This document shows positions 44,512-52,975 of a stretch of 64,000 nt of DNA, piece after piece. Each line of letters opens with the position of its first letter. The stretch's first letter is position 1. Both the position numbers and the translations under genes were made by a program. Under the pieces are notes generated by a model. That model was not told the DNA's origin and made no database searches. It was given only the letters and a program-made list of their open reading frames with translations. The DNA is from Deltaproteobacteria bacterium (lineage in GTDB: Bacteria > Desulfobacterota > DSM-4660 > Desulfatiglandales > Desulfatiglandaceae), in the NCBI GenBank assembly GCA_022340265.1, contig JAJDOH010000003.1:1-64000 (forward strand), read 5' to 3'.

Positions 44512-45732
44512 CTATTCTTGGTTCATCTTCTTGTATTCCCGCACTTTATCGATCAGCATGGGAACAACCTGAAACATATCGCCGATAAAGGTCACGTCGG
44601 AAGCTGCGACAATGGGCGCTTTCCGGTCGGTATTGATGGAAATAACGGTTTTGGCTTGAGACATCCCCGCCAGATGCTGGATGGCGCCGGAAATGCCGCA
44701 GGCGATATACAGATCCGGCCTGACCGTTTTTCCTGTCTGGCCGATCTGGTAATCCTGACCGATCCAGCCCGCATCCACGGCGGCCCTTGAAGCACCCACT
44801 TCAGCTCCCAGTTCCGCGGCAAGGGCTTTGAGAACCTTAAAACCGTCAACGCTGTCCACCCCGTGACCGCCGGCCACAATGATCTTGGCATCTTCCAGTT
44901 TCACGCTTTTCCGGGTCGATTGAACGATCTCCAAAACGCGGGTGATAAAATCCTTTTCATTCAGATCTACTTTTATTTCTTCCCGGGTACCGCTTCTTTG
45001 TGGATCCCGTAAAATTTTTTTCATGACACCCGGCCGGACCGTGGCCATTTGCGGACGGTTGTCGGGGCAGACGATGGTGGCCATGATATTGCCGCCAAAG
45101 GCCGGCCGGGTCTGCAGCAAAATACCCTCCTTCGTGCATATTTCCAAGCCGGTACAATCCGCTGTCAATCCTGTCTTCAGCCGGTTCGCCACACGGGGGG
45201 CGAGATCCCTTCCCTGGGGTGTCGCGCCGAACAGGAGAATTTCAGGCTTTTTCTCCCGTGCAATTTGAACGATTGCTTTGGTGTAAATATTTGTTTGATA
45301 TTGCCTAAAAGGTTCATCTTTTGCAATGATCACATGATCAGCGCCGTGATAAATCAATTCATCGACCATATTGCCCAAATCATAGCCGATCAGCATGGCT
45401 GTTACCAGTTGGTTTTTGCCCTGTTTTGAAAATTCATTGGCCAGTCCCCTTGCTTTTCCCAGCAGTTCAAGGGACACCTTTGAAGCGGTCTGATTGTCCT
45501 GCTCGATGAAAACATATATCCCATGAAATGGGGCGACATCCATGCGGACCCTCTCCTGGGAGCCTTCAAAACCGATGGCGCCGAACTCGCAGGAATCGAT
45601 ACACGATCCGCAATTCGTGCATCCGTCATTGATGACTGCCTTTTTATTATCCATGCTGATGGCCGCATAAGGACAGGCCTCAACGCAGAGTTTACATCCC
45701 TTGCACTTTCCTTCATTAACAACAACAGGCAT
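44512..45732 (-). CDS. etfA: electron transfer flavoprotein alpha subunit with N-terminal ferredoxin domain
   Basis: The 406-residue protein has two 4Fe-4S motifs in the first 55 residues ([12 protein letters not shown] and [13 protein letters not shown]). The ETF alpha nucleotide domain and the FAD-binding C-terminal domain follow, with [35 protein letters not shown] and [14 protein letters not shown]. Ferredoxin-fused EtfA occurs in anaerobes, where ETF links acyl-CoA dehydrogenases to quinone or bifurcating partners. It follows etfB and an acyl-CoA dehydrogenase on the same strand. Confidence 0.95.
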   Translation of the reverse strand: MPVVVNEGKCKGCKLCVEACPYAAISMDNKKAVINDGCTNCGSCIDSCEFGAIGFEGSQERVRMDVAPFHGIYVFIEQDNQTASKVSLELLGKARGLANEFSKQGKNQLVTAMLIGYDLGNMVDELIYHGADHVIIAKDEPFRQYQTNIYTKAIVQIAREKKPEILLFGATPQGRDLAPRVANRLKTGLTADCTGLEICTKEGILLQTRPAFGGNIMATIVCPDNRPQMATVRPGVMKKILRDPQRSGTREEIKVDLNEKDFITRVLEIVQSTRKSVKLEDAKIIVAGGHGVDSVDGFKVLKALAAELGAEVGASRAAVDAGWIGQDYQIGQTGKTVRPDLYIACGISGAIQHLAGMSQAKTVISINTDRKAPIVAASDVTFIGDMFQVVPMLIDKVREYKKMNQE

Positions 45733-45805
45733 AACTTATCCTTTTCATATATCCGCTATCCATAAACTGTCGGCTGGCAGCTCTGTGGTTTTACATTTTG
45801 GAACC

Positions 45806-46600
45806 TTACAACCTGAGGAGGGCCTTCTCCAAAATAAAATCGAGGATGTCCGCCGCGCTCTCCGAAGGTTTTTTTTCGATCATCAGCCCGGCACGGCTGT
45901 GACTGGGAACAAAAGTTTTTCTGACCCAGGTGGGGGACCCGTTGATGCCGATTCGCATGGGATTCAGTTTCAAATCGTCCTTTGTCCAGGTAAGGACTTC
46001 CTTATCCCGAAATGCCTTGAGCACCCCGTTCATGGTCTTGAAGCGGGGCCTGTTGATCCTGTTGGAGACCGTGATCAATGCCGGCATCTTCATTTCGATG
46101 GTCCTCATGATGCTATCAAAATGACTCTTCACGGTCACCACATCTCCGTGAACGGCGATTTCCTCCACATAGGTGGCCTGCGGGAGGTTCAACCCTTCGG
46201 CCAGTTGGGGGCCGACCTGGGCGGTATCGCCATCGATTGCCTGCCTTCCACAGATAATGAGGTCGTATTTTTTTATTTTCTTGATGGCTCTCGAAAGCAT
46301 GTAGCTGGTGGCAAGCGTATCAGCGCCGGCAAATGCCCGGTCGCTCATCAAAATGGCCTTATCAGCACCCATGGCGAGCGCTTCTCTCAAGGCGATTTCG
46401 GCCTGGGGCGGCCCCATGGACAAAACCGTCACCACCACATCATCATTGTCTTCTTTTATACTGAGCGCCGCCTCTATGGCATTTTTGTCTTCAGGATTGA
46501 TAATACTGGGGACACCCTCCCGAATCAGCGTACCGGTCTTCGGGTCGATTTTCACTTCCTGGGTATCCGGGACCTGTTTGACTGTCACGATGATATTCAT
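45806..46600 (-). CDS. etfB: electron transfer flavoprotein beta subunit
   Basis: EtfB (264 residues) begins MNIIVTVKQVPDTQEVKID and has ICGRQAIDGDTAQVGPQLAE, the family signature, followed by PALITVSNRINRPRFKTMNG. It pairs with EtfA and binds AMP or FAD. It lies 73 bp before etfA and 42 bp after the acyl-CoA dehydrogenase, all on the minus strand. Confidence 0.96.
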   Translation of the reverse strand: MNIIVTVKQVPDTQEVKIDPKTGTLIREGVPSIINPEDKNAIEAALSIKEDNDDVVVTVLSMGPPQAEIALREALAMGADKAILMSDRAFAGADTLATSYMLSRAIKKIKKYDLIICGRQAIDGDTAQVGPQLAEGLNLPQATYVEEIAVHGDVVTVKSHFDSIMRTIEMKMPALITVSNRINRPRFKTMNGVLKAFRDKEVLTWTKDDLKLNPMRIGINGSPTWVRKTFVPSHSRAGLMIEKKPSESAADILDFILEKALLRL

Positions 46601-46642
46601 TTAAAAAACCTCAAATGATCTTGGTTTCAATGGACCATGATA

Positions 46643-47797
46643 CTAACAACCGATGGCCCGCGAAATCACGATCCGGAGCACCTCGGACGTTCCTTCACCG
46701 ATCTGGAGAAGGCGTTGATCCCGGTAAAAGCGCTCAACATCATAATCCTTGAACAAACCGTATCCGCCATGGACCTGAACAGCCTCATCCGCCACCTCTC
46801 TTGCAATTTCGCTGCAATAGAGTTTGGCCATGGCGGACTCTTTGCCGTAGGGGCGCTTGTTTTCGGCCAGCCAGCAGGCCTTGTAAAGGAGATTTCTCGC
46901 CAGTTCGATTTTGAGTGCCATGTCCGCCAGCTTGAAGCTGATGGCCTGTTGCCTGCTGATGGGTTTCCCGAACTGAACCCGTTCCTTGGAATACCGCAGC
47001 GCCGCCTCGTAAGCGCCCTGAGCGCAACCCAGCCCCATGGCCCCGATGGAAAGGCGGCCGCCGTCCAGGGTTGCGAGCATCTGTTTGAACCCGTCCCCCG
47101 GATTCCCTAAAATGGCGTCGTCCGGAACACGGCAGTTGTTTAAAAAAAGCTCCGCCGTATTGGAACCTCTCCACATGAGTTTTCGCTTCAGCGTGTTCCG
47201 GGTGAAGCCCTCGGTATCATTTTCGACGATAAAACAAGTATACTCCACCTTCCCGTTGGGCCTGGTACCGGTTACCGCCTGAACGATGGACCCTTTGGTC
47301 ATGGGCGTGTTGGCGTTTGTTGTCAGCGTCTTTCTGCCGTTAATGATCCACGAATCCCCGTCCCTGGTTGCGGTGGTACTGGTGGCGCCGGCATCGGAAC
47401 CGGCGTTTGGTTCCGTCAGGCCAAACCCTATCAGGGTTCTTCCCCGGCAGAGATCAGGAAGATATTTTCTTTTTTGGGCTTCCGAGCCGAATGCATCGAT
47501 GGGGCCGATGCCCAGAGAATTGCCCGCCGCAAGGGTGGCGGCCTGTGAACCATCAATCCTGGCAACCTCCTCCACGGCGATAATATAGGAGATATAATCG
47601 AGACCCTGCCCCCCGTAGCCTTCAGGCACCGTCATACCGAATAAACCGATATCCCCCATCTGTTGTGTCAATGGTACGGAAAACTCTTCGTTTTCTTCCA
47701 ATTTCCCGGCCACGGGTTTGATTTCGCTTTCCGCGAATTCCCGGACCGCCAACCGAATCATCTCAAACTTATCATCCATCTGGTAACATAATGTCAT
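46643..47797 (-). CDS. acyl-CoA dehydrogenase
   Basis: The 384-residue flavoprotein has IGFGLTEPNAGSDAGAT and WIINGRKTLTTNA for FAD and substrate binding, QVHGGYGLFKDYDVERFYRD in the C-terminal domain, and LLQIGEGTSEVLRIVISR with the catalytic Glu in EGT. The ATG at 47797 is preceded by GGAAG. It resembles short- or branched-chain acyl-CoA and glutaryl-CoA dehydrogenases more than very-long-chain forms. It is the first gene of an acd-etfB-etfA operon. Confidence 0.93.
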   Translation of the reverse strand: MTLCYQMDDKFEMIRLAVREFAESEIKPVAGKLEENEEFSVPLTQQMGDIGLFGMTVPEGYGGQGLDYISYIIAVEEVARIDGSQAATLAAGNSLGIGPIDAFGSEAQKRKYLPDLCRGRTLIGFGLTEPNAGSDAGATSTTATRDGDSWIINGRKTLTTNANTPMTKGSIVQAVTGTRPNGKVEYTCFIVENDTEGFTRNTLKRKLMWRGSNTAELFLNNCRVPDDAILGNPGDGFKQMLATLDGGRLSIGAMGLGCAQGAYEAALRYSKERVQFGKPISRQQAISFKLADMALKIELARNLLYKACWLAENKRPYGKESAMAKLYCSEIAREVADEAVQVHGGYGLFKDYDVERFYRDQRLLQIGEGTSEVLRIVISRAIGC

Positions 47798-48086
47798 GTT
47801 GCTGATTCTTCCTTGCCTGCTGAATACTATTCATTTATATATAAAATAACCAATTTGTATAACATCAGTGCCCGGCCAATAACAATAAAAAAATGGATCG
47901 GGCCCAAATGAATACACTCCGTGGCCTTCCACATTTATTTAAGAAAGCGAATCCCGGCCTGTTTTTCTGTTTGATCCTTTTTGGCGCTTTTGATATACAA
48001 TCACCCTTTCTTGAAATGATAGGATTATAAACCTTGCCCAAATGCATATAGAGAGCCGCGCAAAGGCTCTGTTGAAAGGAGTCGTC

Positions 48087-49307
48087 ATGTTAGCAGGTGT
48101 AAGCGATATCGCCATCCATATCCCCAAATATTATCTCCCCCACGAAGAGTTGGCAAAAGCAAGGGGTGTACCCAAAGAAAAGTTTCATACGGGGCTTGGA
48201 AATCGAAACATGGCGATCATTCCGAACTGGGAAGATGCCGTTACCATGGGCGCCAATGCCGCCGTGCAGCTCCTTGAAAGAAACAACATCAATCCCGATG
48301 AAGTCCGCCAGCTGGTTGTCAGCACCGAGAGCGGTGTTGACCATTCCAAACCGGTGGCCAGCTTTGTTCAGGGATTATTGAATATCGGTACGCGATGCAG
48401 GGTATATGAAATAAAACACGCTTGCTACGGTGGAACGGCCGGACTCATTGATTCCATTGAATGGATATCCAGGCATAACAATTCCGAACCCAAGGGAATT
48501 GTGATCATGACGGATATCGCAAAATACGGTTTCGGCACCCTCGGAGAACCGACCCAGGGCGCGGGTGCCCTGGCACTGCTTGTTGAAGCCAAGCCCCGAC
48601 TGTTCTCACTGGATACGATGCTCAACGGAATATATTCAAAGGATGTACACGATTTTTGGCGACCGACCGGACACCGGGTCCCTATTGTGGATGGAAAATA
48701 TTCAATCAATTGTTATCTCACGGCATTGGAGGGGGCGGTCTCGCATTTTCGTGAAAACAGCGGCATCAAGGAAGGCGAGCTTTTGGACAACCTGGACTAT
48801 TTAATCTATCATATGCCTTTTACCAATATGGCCCGGAAGGCCCACAGGCATCTGGTGGAAATCGAAAACAAGGGCGCCTTGCCGGAACGTATCGAGGAAA
48901 TTTTTGAAGAATCCTTTGAAAGGATGGTTGTCCCCAGTCTTAGAGGCGTACAGGAGGTGGGCAATATCTACACGGGATCCGTCTATATGGGGCTTGCCAG
49001 TCTTTTGGAGTCTGAAAGAGAAAAGGTGGAAAAGAAAAAGGTCGGGCTCTTCAGTTACGGCAGTGGTTGCGGAGCGGAATTTTTTCAATGTGAAATTAAG
49101 TCCGGAATCAGCAGCATTGTTGATGCAATCGGAATGAATGAACAGCTGGAAAACAGGAAAAAGCTCACCTTTGAGCAATATGTACAGTTCTACTCAAAAT
49201 CGGATCAAGAAATCCTTTATCACCCGGAAGAGTTAACGGGGTATAAGGATAAGTTCACCCGGTTTGTTTTCACGGGCTTCCAGGGGCATAAAAGGCAGTA
49301 TGCGTAA
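48087..49307 (+). CDS. hydroxymethylglutaryl-CoA synthase-like enzyme
   Basis: The 406-residue thiolase-fold protein has the HMG-CoA synthase active-site triad: Glu81 in STESGVDHSKP, Cys113 in KHACYGGTAGL and His242 in YHMPFTNMARKAHR. The ATG at 48087 follows AAAGGAG; an in-frame start 45 bp upstream is unlikely. HMG-CoA synthases condense acetyl-CoA with a 3-ketoacyl-CoA, in the mevalonate pathway or in beta-branching with crotonases. No other mevalonate gene is present. A neighbouring crotonase, acyl-CoA dehydrogenase and ETF suggest a role in branched acyl-CoA metabolism (inference). Confidence 0.9.
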   Translation: MLAGVSDIAIHIPKYYLPHEELAKARGVPKEKFHTGLGNRNMAIIPNWEDAVTMGANAAVQLLERNNINPDEVRQLVVSTESGVDHSKPVASFVQGLLNIGTRCRVYEIKHACYGGTAGLIDSIEWISRHNNSEPKGIVIMTDIAKYGFGTLGEPTQGAGALALLVEAKPRLFSLDTMLNGIYSKDVHDFWRPTGHRVPIVDGKYSINCYLTALEGAVSHFRENSGIKEGELLDNLDYLIYHMPFTNMARKAHRHLVEIENKGALPERIEEIFEESFERMVVPSLRGVQEVGNIYTGSVYMGLASLLESEREKVEKKKVGLFSYGSGCGAEFFQCEIKSGISSIVDAIGMNEQLENRKKLTFEQYVQFYSKSDQEILYHPEELTGYKDKFTRFVFTGFQGHKRQYA

Positions 49308-49354
49308 CCGTTATTGAACGATCGATGGGGTTTTTGCACCTTTTCATGGAATGC

Positions 49355-50563
49355 TTAAGGGGTCCTGAAGTCCGGCACCCTCCGGTTCAGCAATGCGCTC
49401 AATCCTTCCAGGAATCTCGGATCCCTGTATAGAGCCGCGTCTGCCTGCAGTTCTTTGTGAATGAACGCTTCCTCATCAAACTTTGCACTATCATAGCTTC
49501 CCAAGAGACGGTCTATTGCCTGGATGGATTGCGGCGCCAGGGGTCTTCCCAGCGCGGCGATCTCGCGATCCACAACTTTTAAGGGTTTTGCCCAAAGATG
49601 CGCATAATGATCAGGGTTAACCCTTCGGGCGACTTCCCTTTCAATAGATTCAGGTTCGGCCAGGATTTTTCGCTCACTTTTGCCGACGGAAGGGATTTTT
49701 TCCTCAGGGCAGGTTGCGTATTCGAGACCTGCCGGAAGCAGAAGGGCGCCGGCCCGGTCATCGTGATCCTCCAGAGCCTGCAGATAGTTTTTTTCGTCCC
49801 GGGCGGGATTCCCTGTTTTCTGCTTTTTCGGCAGTGCAAAGGGAATCTCTACAATGTCGTTATAGACGCCTATGGCTTTCAACTCGGGGGCAAAAACCGG
49901 TCTTCCCGTTTTCGCCATATAGGCGGCATTTACGAGCCCGGCCTTCACAAGGACGCGCGTTATACCCCCCCAGCCGGGAATAATCCCCATCAACGCTTCG
50001 CTGAAGCACATCCCGCTTCTCGAATCACCGATAAGGTAGTCAGCCATCAGGGAAATCTCGGCGGACCCGCCAAACCTGAGACCCCCGCCACATATTCCCA
50101 CAGTTCGCAGGTATTGTGCCGCTTTTCTGATCTTACGATACAGCAGAACGCCCTTCTCCAATCGGCTCTCACCCCAACTGAAAAGGCGATCGATCTCCTA
50201 TTCTGATGCTCCCGCAACCTCCAATTCACGCTTTTTCACCAGGGATTTTTTGAGCCTGCCGAGACTCTCCTTTAAATCCCCCCCCGAATGCACCGGGCCG
50301 TTGGCGCCGCACAATAGCAGAAATCGCAGATCATCCCTCTTTTCGAAAACAATATCCAGACCTTCATGAAAAGCATAAAGGCCCGCTGTTCCGATCTGTT
50401 GGACCGGGGGATTGTGGTAGCAGAGGATTGCTCCGGACTTTTTATGGCAACGGACTTTATCGACAGTGAGATAAGCACCTGCCTCAGCCCAGTTGAAAAG
50501 AGTCTCAAGGTTTTTGTAATTGGCGATTCCGTCCGATCTAATGATTCTCGCTGGGCCTTGCAT
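49355..50563 (-). pseudogene. crotonase-family enzyme interrupted by an in-frame TAG
   Basis: Two open frames on the minus strand are in the same frame and are separated only by a TAG at 50198-50200 (codon 122). The first part ends with the oxyanion-hole motif GPVHSGGDLKESL. After the TAG come EIDRLFSWGESRLEKGVLL and then ICGGGLRFGGSAEISLMADY with the second crotonase motif, so the full protein would be about 402 residues. The C-terminal 200 residues are longer than in simple enoyl-CoA hydratases. The stop falls in a variable loop. It could be a nonsense pseudogene, two pieces that still associate, or a pyrrolysine readthrough; sequence alone does not decide. Confidence 0.75.
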
Positions 50564-50629
50564 ATTTTCTTCAGGTTTCCCTTTCAGAGATTTCCGTAAA
50601 CAGCCATAATTTCAATAGAAAGGGAATTA

Positions 50630-51325
50630 TTACTTACCGGCATAGAGGACAGCAAGAATTTTGGTGGCTTGCTTGTTGTGACATTTTACCAGATGGGGTA
50701 CCGTGGAATCGTAGTAGATGCTGTCACCCGGTTCCAGGATATGGACTTCCTCCCCGAGACGCACCTCCATCTTCCCGGTCAGTACAAAGATAAATTCCTG
50801 GCCGTCATGGGATGATCGTTCTTCATCCGTGTCAGACGGTTCAAGGGTAACCAGAAACGGCTCCATTTGTCTGTTCATTTTATGGGGGGCGAGGGATTCA
50901 TAACCATACCCGTACTGTTTTTCCTTTCTTGCGTCATATCGGGAAGCCTTTTCCCGGTCATCCCGCCGCAGGATTGTGTAACTCTTCTCCTCTTCGCCGG
51001 ATATAAAATATCCCATCTTCAGATCAAGGGCCTTGGCGAGTTTTATGACCGTCCCCAGAGGGGGTGTAATGTTTCCCTCCTCGATTTGAGACAGCGTATC
51101 GACATCAATATCCGTTCGCAAGTAGACATCAAAAATACTCAGGCCGCGACTTTCCCTCGCCTTCTTGATCCGGACGCCCATTTCCGGGGAGATCTCTTCT
51201 TCAAAGTCGCCCGGATCGAAACCTCTCTCAACAGCCTCTTTCTTGCTCTTCTTTGCGGACCCGCTGACACTTTCTAAAAAATCTTCATAACCATCATTGG
51301 CAATGTTGTCGGTTTCTTCTTTCAT
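50630..51325 (-). CDS. XRE family regulator with cupin sensor domain
   Basis: The 231-residue protein has a charged N-terminal stretch, an XRE helix-turn-helix at about 50-105 (GVRIKKARESRGLSIFDVYL, LSQIEEGNITPPLGTVIKLA) and a C-terminal cupin_2 domain (HDGQEFIFVLTGKMEVRLGE, EPGDSIYYDSTVPH). Such regulators sense small ligands and often control nearby catabolic genes. It sits between the crotonase and the CCG iron-sulfur protein, so it is a candidate controller of this acyl-CoA cluster. Confidence 0.9.
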   Translation of the reverse strand: MKEETDNIANDGYEDFLESVSGSAKKSKKEAVERGFDPGDFEEEISPEMGVRIKKARESRGLSIFDVYLRTDIDVDTLSQIEEGNITPPLGTVIKLAKALDLKMGYFISGEEEKSYTILRRDDREKASRYDARKEKQYGYGYESLAPHKMNRQMEPFLVTLEPSDTDEERSSHDGQEFIFVLTGKMEVRLGEEVHILEPGDSIYYDSTVPHLVKCHNKQATKILAVLYAGK

Positions 51326-51391
51326 AACTTTATCGATCGCTCCTAATAAGCATTATGATTGAACATAAAAAAACCTTTTCAGCCTAAATAA

Positions 51392-51592
51392 AATGGTCTC
51401 AAAAAGCAATCTGTTTTTATCCGACTTCGGGGCGCTGCAACAAAGGCTACTAAGGACACCGATTACAGGATCGGCGAGAAGACCTATCTAGAAAAACTGG
51501 CTGGCTTTATGGAAACCGGTGCCAGAGTATTTGTCGGCGGAGGGTGTATGAAACTGCACAAATTCCGAAGGAAAAACGGAGATGTGTTATGA
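51392..51592 (+). pseudogene. fragment of a small protein gene
   Basis: A plus-strand frame with no good start codon ends with DTDYRIGEKTYLEKLAGFME, then TGARVFVGGGCMKLHKFR and a stop at 51590-51592. The composition and the VFVGGGCM motif look protein-like, with a single conserved-looking Cys. I do not recognise the family; a DsrE-like fold is a guess. The frame is open only back to 51392. It is likely a 3' remnant. Confidence 0.35.
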
Positions 51593-51595
51593 AAT

Positions 51596-52729
51596 TCAAC
51601 GACTTAAATTTCGCTCCCGGATGACGGTGGCATGAACCTCTCGTTTCAGCCGTTTTTTTACCCACAACCGGGCCAAATACGTCAGCGGTGCTCCCAAAAC
51701 CCTGTTTCTTCCTTTTAGCGCCTTTTCCGGTTCAAACATAAGATCCAGCAGATGCCCCGTGGGCATGCGCCGCCGCATGTTACTGACACACCCGGCGCAG
51801 TAAGTAAAGGTGCGCCGGCCATTTCCTTCTTTTTTTCTCAGAATCCCCCATTGTTCTGAAAGTTCAGGAGCCAGGCAGCCCGCCGACCCACCCTCCCCAC
51901 AGCAAAGGGTGTTTCGGCCATGGTGGCGCATTTCCTGAACCGTCAGCCCCTGCTTTTTCAGCAGCTGCCGCACCGCCAATTGAACAGGCGCTTCAAACCG
52001 GAGAGCACAGGGATCATGGACGGTAACAGCTTCCGGGTGTTCTCTCCGGGTGGGGATACCGTCGTTCGCCATAAATTCATAAGCGGTGGCAACAGCGATT
52101 TCACCGGCATATTGCTTAAAGATCTGATGGCAGTTGGGACAGGCAACGATGACTTTTTTCACGCCATTTTCAATGAGAAAACCCTTCATTTCGTTGAAGA
52201 GCGCTTGAAAACGTTGCTGACGGCCAAGATCGTGGGAAGGCTTGGCACAGCAGTCGAGAATGATACCGGCACTGGGAATATACTGTTTTAGATACCGGTA
52301 GAAAGCAAGGGTTGTTTCAGGGCGCGTTCCCGTGAATGTGCATCCGGGGAAAAAGACGGTCTCGCAACCGGCCGGAAGCCCATACCAGGTGTAACGCCTG
52401 GAGACGCCACGCAGTTCGTAGTCCAAAATCCGTTTATGCTGCGGATAGGGGCCCAGGCCGTATTTTACCGCTGCCCTTCGCATTTCCAAAAACATGGCGG
52501 CTGGATTCAGGCCTTTGGGACAAACAGCCGTGCACAGGTGGCATAAACTGCAAGCATAGGCCATGGTCCGATGGGCCTCTTTCAATAGATCAAACCCATC
52601 GGCGATCTGTTTCGGGCTGCCGTATTCCTGCAAAAACCTGCACTCTATTTGGCAAAGACCACATTCCACACATTCCGTTTGAACCTGTCGCAGTGCATCC
52701 GAAAGCGTTTTTGACGGATTGTATTTCAT
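51596..52729 (-). CDS. iron-sulfur CCG-domain oxidoreductase (GlpC/HdrD-like)
   Basis: The protein of about 377 residues starts with two 4Fe-4S motifs (CVECGLCQIEC and CSLCHLCTAVCP) and has two CCG domains: FFPGCTFTGTRP with LDCCAKPSHDLGR, and VHDPCALRF with NTLCCGEGGSAG. It ends with a short basic tail. Such proteins pass electrons between flavoproteins or ETF and the quinone pool or heterodisulfide-like partners. The ATG at 52729 follows AGGAA; an in-frame ATG 27 bp upstream lacks such a site. It may be the electron acceptor for the EtfAB system (inference). Confidence 0.88.
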   Translation of the reverse strand: MKYNPSKTLSDALRQVQTECVECGLCQIECRFLQEYGSPKQIADGFDLLKEAHRTMAYACSLCHLCTAVCPKGLNPAAMFLEMRRAAVKYGLGPYPQHKRILDYELRGVSRRYTWYGLPAGCETVFFPGCTFTGTRPETTLAFYRYLKQYIPSAGIILDCCAKPSHDLGRQQRFQALFNEMKGFLIENGVKKVIVACPNCHQIFKQYAGEIAVATAYEFMANDGIPTRREHPEAVTVHDPCALRFEAPVQLAVRQLLKKQGLTVQEMRHHGRNTLCCGEGGSAGCLAPELSEQWGILRKKEGNGRRTFTYCAGCVSNMRRRMPTGHLLDLMFEPEKALKGRNRVLGAPLTYLARLWVKKRLKREVHATVIRERNLSR

Positions 52730-52975
52730 GGTGAGCGGTTCCTGTGTTATTTTCATGAAGCGAGTCTAAAGAGGTACGCATCGAATAGTCAAACTGGAAA
52801 ATCCGATAGTCATGTCATGCAGAGCAGGACATTCCGATAATAACAGTAAACCATCATTTATTTTCTTCGCCTTGCTTTTCCGAAGACAATTTGTATATTG
52901 ACCAATTATGGTTAAAATGTCTGATGTCATGAAATAGAATTTTTGGGCCGAATCATTTTTTGGAGGAACTTCATT

